This document shows positions 1 to 11,412 of a DNA stretch of 64,000 nt, in pieces; within the stretch, counting starts at the first letter, position 1, and each line of letters begins with the position of its first letter. The DNA lies in assembly GCF_900105495.1 (NCBI RefSeq), contig NZ_FNTF01000002.1, forward strand, positions 1,587,501 to 1,651,500, in the 5' to 3' direction. The notes beneath the pieces are model-generated. The model made no database searches. It was not told the origin of the DNA and saw only the letters and a program-made list of their open reading frames with translations. The position numbers were made by a program, and so were the translations under genes. This DNA is from Pseudomonas frederiksbergensis (GTDB lineage: Bacteria; Pseudomonadota; Gammaproteobacteria; Pseudomonadales; Pseudomonadaceae).

Positions 1-303
1 TCGGTAAAAAGCCCTACGTTTACTTTGGTCGAACCCTACGAGATTGGTGACATCCGTGCCTTCCATTTCGACCTCTATCGCTTGGTCGACCCTGAGGAGT
101 TGGAGTACCTCGGCATCCGCGACTATTTCGAAGACGACGCGTTGTGCTTGATCGAGTGGCCCGAAAAGGGTGCAGGCTTTTTGCCAAAGCCCGACCTGAC
201 CATTACCATTAGCCCGCAAGATGGCGGGCGTTCGCTGAAAATTTTGTCCCAGGGCTCGCGTGGCGAGTCGTGGTGTGCCGCTTTGGCATTGGAAACCAAT
301 TAA
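1..303 (+). CDS. tsaE: TsaE, tRNA threonylcarbamoyladenosine biosynthesis ATPase (5'-truncated)
   Basis: The gene enters from the left edge and only its last 100 codons are present. TsaE is the P-loop ATPase that works with TsaB and TsaD to make the t6A37 modification of ANN-decoding tRNAs in the cytoplasm. The visible part begins at the conserved SPTFTLVEPY stretch, followed by HFDLYRL and LIEWPEKG, which are diagnostic of the family. The Walker A motif must lie upstream of the window. The stop codon sits directly before the ATG of the amidase gene, so the two are probably co-transcribed, as is usual in Pseudomonas. Confidence 0.93.
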   Translation, partial: SVKSPTFTLVEPYEIGDIRAFHFDLYRLVDPEELEYLGIRDYFEDDALCLIEWPEKGAGFLPKPDLTITISPQDGGRSLKILSQGSRGESWCAALALETN

Positions 304-1731
304 ATGATGGGGTTAGGTATGCGCTTTCGCGCGATGGTAGCTGCCGTAGGATTGTTGTTTTTGGCGGTGACCGTCGATGCTGTGGCCGAGACGAAGGTCA
401 ACAGCGTTCGCCTGTGGCGGGCTCCGGACAACACGCGACTGGTGTTCGACCTGACCGGGCCTGTCCAGCACAGCGTCTTTACCCTGACCGCCCCGGATCG
501 GCTGGTCATCGACATCAATGGCGCGACTCTGGGGGCGCCGCTGAACGTCAACAGCTCGAACACTCCGATCACCGCCATGCGCTCGGCTCAACGTACGCCA
601 ACCGATCTGCGGGTGGTCATCGACCTGAAAAAAGCCGTGACGCCGAAAAGTTTTACCCTGGCGCCAAACGCCCAGTACGGCAATCGCCTGGTGGTCGACT
701 TGTTCGACAACGCTGCCGATGCCGCGCCAATTCCGGCGCCGACCAACGTCGCGACGGTAGCCCCGGTGCCGGTCACTCCGGTGGAGCCTCCGGTCAAGCT
801 GCCGCCAGCCCCGGCCGGCAAGCGCGACATTATTGTCGTCATCGATGCCGGTCACGGCGGCGAAGACCCGGGTGCCTCCGGCTCTCGCGGTCAGCGTGAA
901 AAAGACGTGGTACTGGCCATCGCCCGTGAACTGCAGCGTCAGGTCAACGGCATGAAAGGCTTCCGCGCCGAACTGACCCGCACCGGCGACTATTTCATCC
1001 CGTTGCGCGGCCGTACCGAAATCGCCCGCAAGAAGGGCGCCGACCTGTTCGTTTCGATCCACGCCGACGCCGCGCCTTCGGCCGCAGCCTTCGGTGCCTC
1101 GGTGTTCGCCCTGTCTGATCGCGGCGCTACCTCGGAAACCGCCCGTTGGCTGGCCGACAGCGAAAACCGTTCCGACTTGATCGGTGGTGCCGGCAACGTC
1201 AGCCTCGACGACAAGGACCGCATGCTGGCGGGCGTGCTGCTTGACCTGTCGATGACGGCTTCCCTGACTTCTAGCCTGAACGTCGGCCAGAAAGTCCTGA
1301 GCAACATCGGCCGCGTCACGCCGTTGCACAAACAGCGCGTGGAGCAGGCCGGGTTCATGGTGCTGAAGTCGCCGGACATTCCATCGATCCTGGTGGAAAC
1401 CGGGTTCATCTCCAACGCCAACGAAGCGTCCAAGCTTGCCGCAGCGAACCACCAGCAAGCGCTGGCGCGTTCGATCAGCAGCGGCGTGCGCCAGTTCTTC
1501 CAGCAGAACCCGCCGCCAGGCACCTACATTGCCTGGCTGCGCGACTCCGGCGGGATCGCCCAAGGCCCGCGTGACCATCGGGTGAACCCCGGCGAGACGC
1601 TGGCGATGATTGCCGTGCGATATCAGGTTTCTCCGGCCACGCTGCGCAGCGCCAACAAGCTGTCGAGTGATGAGCTCAAGGTCGGTCAGCACTTGACCAT
1701 CCCTGGCACTGAGCTGGCGGCCAAAGAATGA
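304..1731 (+). CDS. amiB: N-acetylmuramoyl-L-alanine amidase AmiB
   Basis: A periplasmic zinc amidase that cleaves the amide bond between MurNAc and the stem peptide to separate daughter cells. The 475-residue product has an N-terminal signal peptide (about residues 1-28), an AMIN targeting domain (about 30-140), a Pro-rich linker, an Amidase_3 catalytic domain (about 178-400) and a C-terminal LysM domain (about 428-470). Zinc ligands and catalytic residues are visible as H184 (DAGHGG), E199, H253 (IHADA) and E365 (VETGF). A second ATG at 319 is an equally possible start. The end overlaps the start of mutL by four bases, indicating translational coupling. Confidence 0.95.
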   Translation: MMGLGMRFRAMVAAVGLLFLAVTVDAVAETKVNSVRLWRAPDNTRLVFDLTGPVQHSVFTLTAPDRLVIDINGATLGAPLNVNSSNTPITAMRSAQRTPTDLRVVIDLKKAVTPKSFTLAPNAQYGNRLVVDLFDNAADAAPIPAPTNVATVAPVPVTPVEPPVKLPPAPAGKRDIIVVIDAGHGGEDPGASGSRGQREKDVVLAIARELQRQVNGMKGFRAELTRTGDYFIPLRGRTEIARKKGADLFVSIHADAAPSAAAFGASVFALSDRGATSETARWLADSENRSDLIGGAGNVSLDDKDRMLAGVLLDLSMTASLTSSLNVGQKVLSNIGRVTPLHKQRVEQAGFMVLKSPDIPSILVETGFISNANEASKLAAANHQQALARSISSGVRQFFQQNPPPGTYIAWLRDSGGIAQGPRDHRVNPGETLAMIAVRYQVSPATLRSANKLSSDELKVGQHLTIPGTELAAKE

Positions 1732-3638
1732 ACCAGGTGCTGACCAATACGGCTCGTATCGAGCTGCTCAGCCCGCGACTGGCGAACCAGATTGCCGCCG
1801 GTGAGGTGGTTGAGCGCCCGGCTTCGGTGATCAAGGAACTGCTGGAAAACAGCCTCGACTCCGGCGCCAGGCGTATCGATGTCGATGTGGAGCAGGGCGG
1901 CGTCAAGTTGCTGCGGGTGCGCGACGATGGCAGCGGCATTTCTGCCGATGACCTGCCGCTGGCCCTGGCGCGACACGCCACCAGCAAGATCCGCAATCTG
2001 GAAGACCTCGAGCAGGTCATGAGCCTTGGCTTTCGCGGTGAGGCACTCGCGTCGATCAGCTCCGTGGCGCGCCTGACCCTGACATCCCGCACCAAAGACG
2101 CTGATCAGGCCTGGCAGGTCGAAACCGAAGGCCGGGACATGGCGCCTCGCGTGCAGCCGGCGGCCCATCCGGTGGGCACCTCGGTGGAAGTGCGTGATTT
2201 GTTTTTCAACACTCCGGCACGCCGCAAGTTTCTCAAAACCGAAAAAACCGAATTCGATCACCTGCAAGAAGTGATCAAGCGTCTGGCGCTGGCACGTTTC
2301 GACGTGGCGTTCCATCTGCGCCACAACGGCAAGACCATCCTCAGTCTGCATGAAGCCCATGACGACGCGGCCCGTGCCCGGCGTGTGGCGGCGATTTGCG
2401 GTTCGGGTTTCCTCGAGCAGGCGCTGCCGATCGAGATCGAACGCAATGGCCTGCATTTGTGGGGCTGGGTCGGTTTGCCGACGTTCAACCGCAGCCAGGC
2501 GGACTTGCAGTACTTCTTCGTAAATGGCCGCGCCGTACGCGACAAACTGGTGGCCCACGCGGTGCGCCAGGCTTACCGCGATGTGCTGTTCAACGGTCGG
2601 CACCCGACCTTCGTGTTGTTTTTCGAAGTCGATCCGGCAGGCGTTGACGTCAACGTGCACCCGACCAAGCACGAAGTGCGCTTCCGTGACGGACGCATGG
2701 TTCACGATTTCCTCTACGGCACCCTGCACCGCGCCTTGGGCGATGTGCGGCCGGAAGACCATTTGGCCGCGCCTGTCGCGACGGCCATCGTTCGGCCGAC
2801 CGGCATTGATGCTGGCGAATTCGGTCCACAGGGCGAAATGCGTCTGGCGGCCAATGCCTTGCTGGAACAGCCTCAAGCCCAGCCGTCGTTCAATACGCCG
2901 GCCGGCTCGGGCGCGGGTGCCGGTTATCAATATCAGTACTCGCCACGGCCTCAATCCGGTGTGCCGGTTGCTGAGGCCCAGGCAGCGTATCGTGAGTTTT
3001 TTGCACCATTGCCAGAAGCCAACGCGGTAGCGCTGCCAGCCGGGCAGGACGACATTCCGCCGCTGGGTTATGCGCTGGCGCAGCTCAAAGGCATCTACAT
3101 TCTTTCGGAAAACGCCCAGGGCCTGGTGCTGGTGGACATGCACGCGGCTCATGAGCGGATCATGTACGAGCGCCTGAAAATCGCCATGGCCAGCGAAGGC
3201 CTGAGCGGTCAGCCGCTGCTGGTGCCGGAGTCGCTGGCGGTCAGTCAGCGTGAAGCCGATTGCGCCGAAGAACACGTCGCGTGGTTCCAGCGCCTGGGCT
3301 TTGAATTGCAGCGTCTGGGCCCGGAATCCCTGGCGATCCGGCAGATTCCGGCCTTGCTCAAGCAAGCTGAAGCCAATCGATTGGTCAGTGACGTTCTGGC
3401 GGACTTGATGGAATACGGCACCAGCGACCGGATTCAGGCGCACCTGAACGAACTGCTCGGCACCATGGCCTGCCACGGCGCGATTCGGGCGAATCGGCGT
3501 CTGGCGATCCCCGAAATGAACGGTCTGCTGCGCGATATGGAAAACACCGAACGCAGCGGTCAATGCAACCATGGCCGACCGACCTGGACCCAACTGGGTC
3601 TGGACGATCTGGACAAACTGTTCTTGCGCGGTCGTTGA
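1728..3638 (+). CDS. mutL: DNA mismatch repair protein MutL
   Basis: MutL couples mismatch recognition by MutS to strand removal. The 636-residue product has the N-terminal GHKL ATPase ([20 protein letters not shown] and the GFRGEAL motif), a transducer domain, a Gly/Ala/Gln-rich linker around residues 375-440 and a C-terminal dimerisation domain. The C-terminal part keeps the [21 protein letters not shown] and CNHGRP motifs of endonuclease-type MutL. This fits Pseudomonas, which lacks MutH, so the protein probably nicks DNA itself. The stop overlaps the next start as TGATG. Confidence 0.97.
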   Translation: MNQVLTNTARIELLSPRLANQIAAGEVVERPASVIKELLENSLDSGARRIDVDVEQGGVKLLRVRDDGSGISADDLPLALARHATSKIRNLEDLEQVMSLGFRGEALASISSVARLTLTSRTKDADQAWQVETEGRDMAPRVQPAAHPVGTSVEVRDLFFNTPARRKFLKTEKTEFDHLQEVIKRLALARFDVAFHLRHNGKTILSLHEAHDDAARARRVAAICGSGFLEQALPIEIERNGLHLWGWVGLPTFNRSQADLQYFFVNGRAVRDKLVAHAVRQAYRDVLFNGRHPTFVLFFEVDPAGVDVNVHPTKHEVRFRDGRMVHDFLYGTLHRALGDVRPEDHLAAPVATAIVRPTGIDAGEFGPQGEMRLAANALLEQPQAQPSFNTPAGSGAGAGYQYQYSPRPQSGVPVAEAQAAYREFFAPLPEANAVALPAGQDDIPPLGYALAQLKGIYILSENAQGLVLVDMHAAHERIMYERLKIAMASEGLSGQPLLVPESLAVSQREADCAEEHVAWFQRLGFELQRLGPESLAIRQIPALLKQAEANRLVSDVLADLMEYGTSDRIQAHLNELLGTMACHGAIRANRRLAIPEMNGLLRDMENTERSGQCNHGRPTWTQLGLDDLDKLFLRGR

Positions 3639-4609
3639 TGAACCAGCTCCCTCCTGCGATTTTCCTGATGGGCCCGACCGCCGCCGGCAAGACCGACCTG
3701 GCTATCGAACTCACCAAAGTCTTGCCGTGTGAGCTGATCAGCGTCGATTCGGCGCTGGTCTACCGTGGCATGGACATCGGCACCGCCAAGCCTTCAAAAG
3801 AGCTTCTGGCTGAATTTCCACACCGTTTGATCGATATTCTTGATCCGGCAGAGAGCTATTCGGCCGCCGATTTCCGTCGCGATGCCCTCGAAGCCATGGC
3901 CGAGATCACCGCGCGGGGCAAAATTCCGCTGCTGGTGGGCGGCACAATGCTCTATTACAAGGCTTTGGTCGAAGGTCTGGCAGACATGCCGGCGGCTGAC
4001 CCGGCCATTCGCGCACAGATCGAAGAAGAGGCCGCACGCCTTGGCTGGCAAGCCTTGCACGATCAATTGGCAGTCATCGATCCGCAATCTGCGGCGCGTA
4101 TTCATCCGAACGATCCGCAGCGACTGAGTCGAGCGCTGGAAGTTTATCGCGTCAGTGGTCAGAGCATGACTGCACTCAGGTTGCAACAATCTGCGCAAAG
4201 TACTGAAGCAGCCGCCTCTGGACTGCAACAATTGCCCTATACTGTCGCGAACTTGGCCATTGCTCCGGCAAATCGCCAGGTACTGCACGAGCGAATTAAA
4301 CAAAGATTCACGAATATGTTGGAACAGGGATTCATCGACGAGGTCGTAGCCCTGCGAGATAGAGGTGACCTGCATTCGGGGATGCCGTCTATACGTGCAG
4401 TAGGCTACCGACAAGTCTGGGATTACCTGGATGGCAAGCTGACGCAAGCCGAGATGCAGGAGCGTGGAATCATTGCCACGCGCCAATTGGCGAAGCGCCA
4501 GTTCACCTGGCTGCGCAGTTGGGCTGATTTACATTGGTTGGACAGCCTCGATTGCGACAATCTGCCGCGCGCCTTGAAATACCTTGGGACCATCTCCATA
4601 TTGAGCTGA
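3638..4609 (+). CDS. miaA: tRNA dimethylallyltransferase MiaA
   Basis: MiaA transfers a dimethylallyl group to the N6 of A37 in tRNAs reading UNN codons, the first step toward ms2i6A. The start chosen is the ATG sharing its A with the mutL stop, giving 323 residues, the normal length. The P-loop is GPTAAGKT (about residues 11-18), followed by the substrate-binding stretch [19 protein letters not shown]. The C-terminal region keeps the IRAVGYRQ and [13 protein letters not shown] motifs. It lies between mutL and hfq, the common gammaproteobacterial arrangement. Confidence 0.96.
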   Translation: MNQLPPAIFLMGPTAAGKTDLAIELTKVLPCELISVDSALVYRGMDIGTAKPSKELLAEFPHRLIDILDPAESYSAADFRRDALEAMAEITARGKIPLLVGGTMLYYKALVEGLADMPAADPAIRAQIEEEAARLGWQALHDQLAVIDPQSAARIHPNDPQRLSRALEVYRVSGQSMTALRLQQSAQSTEAAASGLQQLPYTVANLAIAPANRQVLHERIKQRFTNMLEQGFIDEVVALRDRGDLHSGMPSIRAVGYRQVWDYLDGKLTQAEMQERGIIATRQLAKRQFTWLRSWADLHWLDSLDCDNLPRALKYLGTISILS

Positions 4610-4704
4610 GTCCTTGCAATTGCCGTCTATCCTTGGGGGTGTGACGGCCACAAGTCATCTGATTACCTATTTTTTAATATTGAATCCTTAAAGGAGTGCG
4701 GCAC

Positions 4705-4965
4705 ATGTCAAAAGGGCATTCGCTACAAGACCCTTACTTGAATACTTTACGTAAAGAGAAAGTGGGGGTTTCCATCTATCTGGTCAACGGGATCAAGCTG
4801 CAAGGCACGATCGAGTCTTTCGACCAGTTCGTTATCCTGCTGAAAAACACCGTCAGCCAGATGGTTTACAAACACGCTATCTCTACAGTGGTGCCGGTTC
4901 GTCCAATTCGTCTGCCTAGTGCAACCGAATCCGAAGCAGGTGATGCTGAGCCAGGTAACGCCTGA
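4705..4965 (+). CDS. hfq: RNA chaperone Hfq
   Basis: Hfq forms hexameric rings that pair small RNAs with mRNAs and, in Pseudomonas, assist Crc-mediated carbon catabolite repression. The 86-residue product starts [18 protein letters not shown], followed by the Sm1 stretch ([20 protein letters not shown]) and the Sm2 motif containing YKHAIST. The C-terminal tail is short and acidic. The ATG at 4705 is preceded by AAGGAG; an in-frame GTG nine bases upstream would extend it by three residues but has no spaced ribosome site. The 95-bp gap after miaA contains an AT-rich tract that may hold a separate hfq promoter. Confidence 0.97.
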   Translation: MSKGHSLQDPYLNTLRKEKVGVSIYLVNGIKLQGTIESFDQFVILLKNTVSQMVYKHAISTVVPVRPIRLPSATESEAGDAEPGNA

Positions 4966-4977
4966 TAGGAGTCTCCT

Positions 4978-6279
4978 TTGTTCTTTGAGCGCCACGGTGG
5001 TGGTGAGCGAGTGATCCTCGTTCACTTGGATGGACAGGACCCTGAGGCGCGCGAAGATCCGCAGGAGTTTCAGGAATTGGCTAATTCGGCCGGCGCCGAG
5101 ACCGTTGCGTTTTTTAACGTGCCGCGTCATCGGCCAACCGCCAAATTCCTGATTGGCAGCGGCAAGGTCGAAGAGTTGCGCGACCTGGTCCATGCCAAAG
5201 AGGCCGATCTGGTCATCTTCAATCACATCCTCACGCCCAGTCAGGAACGTAACCTCGAACGTGTTTTCGAGTGTCGCGTGATCGACCGTACCGGTCTGAT
5301 TCTCGATATTTTCGCCCAGCGCGCCCGTACCCATGAAGGCAAGCTCCAGGTAGAACTGGCCCAGCTTGATCACATGAGCACCCGGCTGGTTCGTGGCTGG
5401 ACCCACCTTGAGCGTCAGGGTGGCGGTATCGGTATGCGTGGCCCGGGTGAAACCCAGCTGGAAACCGACCGCCGTTTGCTGCGGGTACGCCTGCGACAGA
5501 TCAAGGGCCGACTGGAAAAAGTACGCAGTCAGCGCGAACAGTCGCGACGCGGCCGTTCGCGTGCGGATATTCCTACCGTGTCCCTTGTGGGCTATACCAA
5601 CGCCGGCAAATCCACGCTCTTCAATAACGTCACGAAATCCGACGTTTACGCGGCTGACCAGTTGTTTGCCACGCTGGACCCGACCTTGCGCCGTCTGGAA
5701 CTCGACGACCTGGGGCCGATTGTCCTGGCCGATACGGTGGGTTTCATACGCCACTTGCCCCACAAACTGGTCGAGGCATTTCGGTCTACGCTCGAAGAGT
5801 CGAGCAACTCAGACCTGCTGTTGCACGTGATCGATGCGGCCGAACCGGATCGCATGTTGCAGATCGAGCAGGTGATGGTGGTGCTGGGCGAGATTGGTGC
5901 CCAGGACTTGCCGATCCTCGAGGTCTATAACAAACTCGATTTGCTTGAAGGCGTTGAGCCACAAATCCAGCGAGACGAAAACGGTAAGCCTCAACGGGTC
6001 TGGCTGTCGGCGCGTGATGGCAGTGGTCTGGAATTGCTTGAGCAAGCCATTGCCGAGTTGCTGGGCAGTGAGTTGTTTATCGGTACCTTGCGTTTGCCGC
6101 AACGATTCGCTCGACTGCGTGCGCAGTTTTTCGAGCTCGGAGCGGTGCAGAAAGAAGAACACGACGAAGAAGGTGTCAGCTTGCTGGCCGTTCGATTACC
6201 GCGCTCGGAGCTCAATCGGCTGGTCAGCCGTGAAGGCGTTGTGCCGACAGAGTTCATCGAACAACACACTTTGCAATAA
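4978..6279 (+). CDS. hflX: ribosome-associated GTPase HflX
   Basis: HflX is a GTPase that binds the large ribosomal subunit and splits stalled or heat-damaged ribosomes. The 433-residue product begins with TTG, supported by an AGGAG six bases upstream and by the usual N-terminus FFERHGGGERVILVHLD. The N-terminal glycine-rich HflX domain carries the GGGIGMRGPGETQLETDRR signature. The Ras-like domain carries GYTNAGKSTLF (G1), the ADTVGF motif (G3) and VYNKLD (G4). It sits 12 bases after hfq and ahead of hflK-hflC, the conserved hfq-hflXKC order. Confidence 0.96.
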   Translation: MFFERHGGGERVILVHLDGQDPEAREDPQEFQELANSAGAETVAFFNVPRHRPTAKFLIGSGKVEELRDLVHAKEADLVIFNHILTPSQERNLERVFECRVIDRTGLILDIFAQRARTHEGKLQVELAQLDHMSTRLVRGWTHLERQGGGIGMRGPGETQLETDRRLLRVRLRQIKGRLEKVRSQREQSRRGRSRADIPTVSLVGYTNAGKSTLFNNVTKSDVYAADQLFATLDPTLRRLELDDLGPIVLADTVGFIRHLPHKLVEAFRSTLEESSNSDLLLHVIDAAEPDRMLQIEQVMVVLGEIGAQDLPILEVYNKLDLLEGVEPQIQRDENGKPQRVWLSARDGSGLELLEQAIAELLGSELFIGTLRLPQRFARLRAQFFELGAVQKEEHDEEGVSLLAVRLPRSELNRLVSREGVVPTEFIEQHTLQ

Positions 6280-6375
6280 AAGCCTGAAAAAGCGGTTGTG
6301 CCGCGGTGACAGGCATTCTGTAGCATTGGTCGGCGCGCCGTGGGTGCGTCTTTGCTTTATCAGATGGAGAGCGCT

Positions 6376-7548
6376 ATGGCTTGGAATGAGCCGGGTGGCA
6401 ACTCGAATAATCAGGATCCTTGGGGTGGCAAGCGCCGCAATAACGGCGACCGCAAGGGACCACCGGATCTCGACGAGGCCTTCCGAAAGCTGCAGGAAAG
6501 CCTGAACGGGTTGTTCGGTGGTGGTAAGAAACGCGGTGATGACGGTGGCGGTTCGGGCAGGAGTAGCGGCTTCGGCGGTCTGCTCGGCATCGGTCTGGTC
6601 GTGTTGGCAGCGGTGTGGCTGTACAGCGCGGTGTATGTCGTCGACGAGCAGGAGCAAGCCGTGGTGCTGCGCTTCGGCAAGTACTACGAGACTGTCGGCC
6701 CGGGTCTGAACATCTATTTCCCGCCGCTGGATCGCAAGTACCTGGAAAACGTCACGCGTGAGCGTGCCTATACCAAGCAGGGTCAAATGCTCACTGAAGA
6801 CGAAAACATCGTCGAAGTGCCGCTGACCGTGCAGTACAAGATCAGCAACCTGCAGGACTTCGTGTTGAGCGTTGACCAGCCGGAAATCAGCCTTCAGCAC
6901 GCGACCGAAAGTGCCTTGCGCCACGTAGTGGGTTCCACCGCGATGGACCAGGTGCTGACTGAAGGTCGTGAATTGATGGCCAGCGAAATCAAGGAGCGTC
7001 TGCAACGCTTCATGGATACCTATCGCACCGGCATCACCGTCACCCAGGTCAACGTACAGAGCGCAGCCGCACCGCGTGAAGTGCAGGAAGCCTTCGATGA
7101 CGTGATCCGCGCCCGTGAAGACGAGCAGCGTTCGCGCAACCAGGCTGAAACCTATGCCAACGGCGTCGTGCCGGAAGCTCGTGGTCAGGCCCAGCGCATC
7201 ATCGAAGATGCCAATGGCTACCGTGACGAAACCGTCTCGCGAGCCAAGGGTGAGGCCGATCGCTTCACCAAACTGGTGGCCGAGTACCGCAAGGCACCTG
7301 AAGTCACCCGTGAGCGTCTGTACCTGGACACCATGCAGGAAGTCTTCAGCAATACCAGCAAGGTTCTCGTAACCGGGAACAAGAATGGCCAGAGCAATCT
7401 GCTGTACTTGCCGCTGGATAAAATGGTCGAAAGTGGTCGCAACACCAGCACTTCGGTGACCGGTGCGGCAGCCAGCAGCAATGAAGCGAATGCGCGTGCG
7501 GCAGCCGATCTGCAGCAACAGCCAGCACGTACCAGGGAGAGTCGCTGA
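6376..7548 (+). CDS. hflK: FtsH protease modulator HflK
   Basis: HflK and HflC form a large band-7/SPFH complex in the inner membrane that surrounds and modulates the FtsH protease. The 390-residue product has a Gly/Asn-rich cytoplasmic N-terminus, one membrane segment (about residues 70-92: LLGIGLVVLAAVWLYSAVYV) and a long SPFH domain facing the periplasm. The start at 6376 follows GGAGA; an ATG at 6364 would add four residues. The stop overlaps hflC as TGATG, so the two partners are translated together. Confidence 0.95.
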   Translation: MAWNEPGGNSNNQDPWGGKRRNNGDRKGPPDLDEAFRKLQESLNGLFGGGKKRGDDGGGSGRSSGFGGLLGIGLVVLAAVWLYSAVYVVDEQEQAVVLRFGKYYETVGPGLNIYFPPLDRKYLENVTRERAYTKQGQMLTEDENIVEVPLTVQYKISNLQDFVLSVDQPEISLQHATESALRHVVGSTAMDQVLTEGRELMASEIKERLQRFMDTYRTGITVTQVNVQSAAAPREVQEAFDDVIRAREDEQRSRNQAETYANGVVPEARGQAQRIIEDANGYRDETVSRAKGEADRFTKLVAEYRKAPEVTRERLYLDTMQEVFSNTSKVLVTGNKNGQSNLLYLPLDKMVESGRNTSTSVTGAAASSNEANARAAADLQQQPARTRESR

Positions 7549-8417
7549 TGAGCAATAAATCGCTGATCGCCCTTATTGTCGGCGTCGTCGTGGCGATCGC
7601 TGCCTGGAACTGCTTCTACATCGTGGCTCAGACCGAGCGTGCGGTGCTGCTGCAGTTCGGTCGCGTGGTCCAGGCTGATGTTCAGCCAGGCCTGCATGTG
7701 AAAGTGCCTTACGTCAACCAGGTGCGCAAATTCGACGCACGCCTGATGACGCTCGATGCGCCGACACAACGCTTCCTGACGCTGGAAAAGAAAGCCGTCA
7801 TGGTCGATGCCTACGCCAAGTGGCGCGTGAAAGATGCCGAGCGCTTCTACACCGCGACTTCCGGCCTCAAGCAGATTGCCGACGAGCGTCTTTCCCGTCG
7901 TCTGGAATCGGGCCTGCGTGACCAGTTCGGTAAGCGCACGCTGCATGAAGTGGTGTCCGGTGAGCGCGATGCGCTGATGACCGATATCACGGCTTCGCTG
8001 AACAAGATGGCGGAAAAAGAGCTGGGCATCGAAGTTGTCGATGTTCGGGTCAAGGCCATTGATCTGCCGAAAGAAGTGAACCGCAGCGTGTTCGAACGCA
8101 TGAGTTCCGAGCGTGAGCGTGAAGCTCGCGAGCACCGCGCCAAGGGTAACGAGCTGTCAGAAGGCATTCGTGCCGATGCTGATCGTCAACGCCGCGTGTT
8201 GCTGGCTGAAGCCTATCGTGAATCTGAAGAGGTTCGCGGTGATGGTGATGCCCAGGCCGCTGCGATCTACTCCAAGGCCTACGGCCAGGACCAGGAGTTC
8301 TACGGTTTCTACCGTAGCCTGCGTGCCTACCGTGAAAGCTTCGCGAACAAATCCGACGTCATGGTCCTGGACCCAAGCAGCGACTTCTTCCGTTACCTGG
8401 AAAAAGCCAAGCCTTGA
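7548..8417 (+). CDS. hflC: FtsH protease modulator HflC
   Basis: This is the second subunit of the HflKC complex. The 289-residue protein has a single N-terminal membrane helix (about residues 5-24), then an SPFH/band-7 domain with the typical VVDVRVKAIDLP and RMSSERERE stretches and a helical C-terminus. It overlaps hflK by one base. In several relatives a short DUF2065 (YjeT) gene follows; here no such reading frame is found, and two hairpins end the operon instead. Confidence 0.95.
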   Translation: MSNKSLIALIVGVVVAIAAWNCFYIVAQTERAVLLQFGRVVQADVQPGLHVKVPYVNQVRKFDARLMTLDAPTQRFLTLEKKAVMVDAYAKWRVKDAERFYTATSGLKQIADERLSRRLESGLRDQFGKRTLHEVVSGERDALMTDITASLNKMAEKELGIEVVDVRVKAIDLPKEVNRSVFERMSSEREREAREHRAKGNELSEGIRADADRQRRVLLAEAYRESEEVRGDGDAQAAAIYSKAYGQDQEFYGFYRSLRAYRESFANKSDVMVLDPSSDFFRYLEKAKP

Positions 8418-8439
8418 TACGGCGCTGACCTGAATCATC

Positions 8440-8527
8440 CCCCGCCTGGCGGCTAACGCCTCGGGCGGGGTGATCCTTTGGGAAAACGTGTGTATGATGC
8501 GGCAGCCGGGAAATTCCCGGCTTTTTT
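8440..8527 (+). terminator. Two hairpins after hflC, the second a classical terminator
   Basis: The first hairpin pairs CCCCGCC (8440-8446) with GGCGGGG (8464-8470). The second pairs GCCGGG (8505-8510) with CCCGGC (8516-8521) and is followed by six T residues, the form of a Rho-independent terminator. It probably ends the hfq-hflC transcript. Confidence 0.75.
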
Positions 8528-8731
8528 GCGTCTGCACGTTTGATTGCTGTTTTTATGCAGGCGTGCGAGTTGAATGACTCGACAGGTTTTTCGAGGAAAG
8601 TGGTTGGTGAAGCCGATTTGGGCTTTTCGCCGCGTTGTTCATGCGCGTGGTTTGCGCATGAACCGATCATTTTCTGCTTCACTCAAGGCTCGCCCAAAGG
8701 CTTGCCGCCCGGATCATAGGGGAATGGCGTA
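8528..8731. other. Intergenic spacer before hisZ with a perfect 9-bp inverted repeat
   Basis: The 314 bases between hflC and hisZ contain no convincing gene. Beyond the terminator, TTCATGCGC (8638-8646) and GCGCATGAA (8654-8662) form a perfect 9-bp inverted repeat with a 7-base loop, about 70 bases before the hisZ start. It may be an operator or an RNA hairpin in the hisZ leader; neither can be decided from the sequence. Confidence 0.5.
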
Positions 8732-9919
8732 ATGGCAACGGTAGACCGCTGGCTGCTGCCAGATGGCATCGAAGAAGTACTGCCACCAGAAGCGGCGCGC
8801 ATTGAAGTCGCGCGTCGTCAGGTGTTGGATCTGTTCCAGAGCTGGGGTTACGAGTTTGTCGTGACTCCCCATATCGAGTACCTGGAATCCCTGCTGACCG
8901 GCGCGGGCCAGGACCTCGATCTGCGTACCTTCAAGGTCATCGACCCGCAATCGGGCCGGCAGATGGGTTTCCGTGCCGACATCACGCCGCAAGTGGCGCG
9001 CATCGATGCGCACACCTTGCGACGCGAAGGCCCGAGCCGTCTGTGCTATGCCGGTAGCGTGCTGCACGCTCAGCCGCGCGCCTTGTCGTCCTCGCGCAGC
9101 CCGATCCAGCTGGGTGCCGAGCTGTACGGCGATGCCAGCCCGAGCAGCGACGTGGAAGTCATCAGCCTGATGTTGGCTATGCTGCAACTGGCCGATGTGC
9201 CGGATGTGCACATGGACCTCGGTCATGTGGGTATCTATCGCGGGCTGGCTCGCGCCGCCGGTCTGTCCGGTGAAGTCGAGCAACAGTTGTTCGATGCGTT
9301 GCAACGTAAGGCCATCGACGAGGTCATTACCTTGACCGAAGGCCTGCCAGCCGATCTGTCGGGCATGCTGCGGGCGCTGGTCGATCTGTGTGGCGGCCGT
9401 GAAGTATTGAGCGCTGCCCGCGAGCGCCTGGCGAATGCGCCGGCGCCAGTATTGGCGGCTCTGGATGATCTGCTGGCGATTGCCGAGCGTCTGTCCACGC
9501 GTTTCCCTGAGTTGCCGTTGTATTTCGACCTGGGCGAGTTGCGCGGCTACCACTACCACACCGGTGTGGTGTTCGCGGTATTCGTACCGGGTGTTGGCCA
9601 GTCCATTGCTCAGGGCGGTCGTTACGACGACATCGGTGCCGACTTCGGTCGCGCCCGTCCGGCAACCGGCTTCTCTACCGATTTGAAAACCCTGGTGACC
9701 CTGGGGCGTGCTGAGATCGAGTTACCGTCTGGCGGTATCTGGATGCCTGACAGTACGGATGCCGCTCTCTGGCAGCAGGTTTGCCAGTTGCGCAGTGAGG
9801 GTCAGCGTGTCGTTCAGGCGTTGCCTGGACAACCTTTGGCCGCCGCCCGTGAAGCGGACTGCGACCGGCAATTGATTCAGCAGAACGGGCTTTGGCAAGT
9901 ATCGCCACTGGCTTCTTGA
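8732..9919 (+). CDS. hisZ: ATP phosphoribosyltransferase regulatory subunit HisZ
   Basis: HisZ is a catalytically inactive paralogue of histidyl-tRNA synthetase that forms a hetero-octamer with the short HisG and gives it histidine feedback control. The 395-residue protein shows the class II synthetase core near the N-terminus ([28 protein letters not shown]) and [19 protein letters not shown], but lacks the anticodon-binding domain. Its start follows the ATAGGGGAATGGCGT leader sequence. It is followed 54 bases later by purA, the usual Pseudomonas order. Confidence 0.94.
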   Translation: MATVDRWLLPDGIEEVLPPEAARIEVARRQVLDLFQSWGYEFVVTPHIEYLESLLTGAGQDLDLRTFKVIDPQSGRQMGFRADITPQVARIDAHTLRREGPSRLCYAGSVLHAQPRALSSSRSPIQLGAELYGDASPSSDVEVISLMLAMLQLADVPDVHMDLGHVGIYRGLARAAGLSGEVEQQLFDALQRKAIDEVITLTEGLPADLSGMLRALVDLCGGREVLSAARERLANAPAPVLAALDDLLAIAERLSTRFPELPLYFDLGELRGYHYHTGVVFAVFVPGVGQSIAQGGRYDDIGADFGRARPATGFSTDLKTLVTLGRAEIELPSGGIWMPDSTDAALWQQVCQLRSEGQRVVQALPGQPLAAAREADCDRQLIQQNGLWQVSPLAS

Positions 9920-11263
<1,344 letters not shown>

Positions 11264-11284
11264 TAAGTCGTTGATGTAAAACAC

Positions 11285-11310
11285 AAAGGCCCCTCATTTG
11301 GGGCCTTTGT
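11285..11310 (+). terminator. Rho-independent terminator after purA
   Basis: AAAGGCCCC (11285-11293) pairs perfectly with GGGGCCTTT (11300-11308) around a 6-base loop, 22 bases after the purA stop codon. Confidence 0.85.
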
Positions 11311-11412
11311 CGTATCTGCCTGTCGGGCGGCACGACCTTTGCTGTGATGTTGATTAAAAGCATCGCTTCCAGTGCGCCATCAATTTAATGGCGCCAAGCA
11401 GAGGGATTTTAA

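Noticed and set aside
1686..3593. 635-codon open frame on the minus strand
   Set aside because: It lies fully antisense to mutL. High GC at third positions produces long antisense frames, and its translation shows no domain.
8418..8731. A DUF2065 (YjeT) gene expected between hflC and hisZ
   Set aside because: I searched all frames for a short hydrophobic protein and found only terminator hairpins and an inverted repeat.
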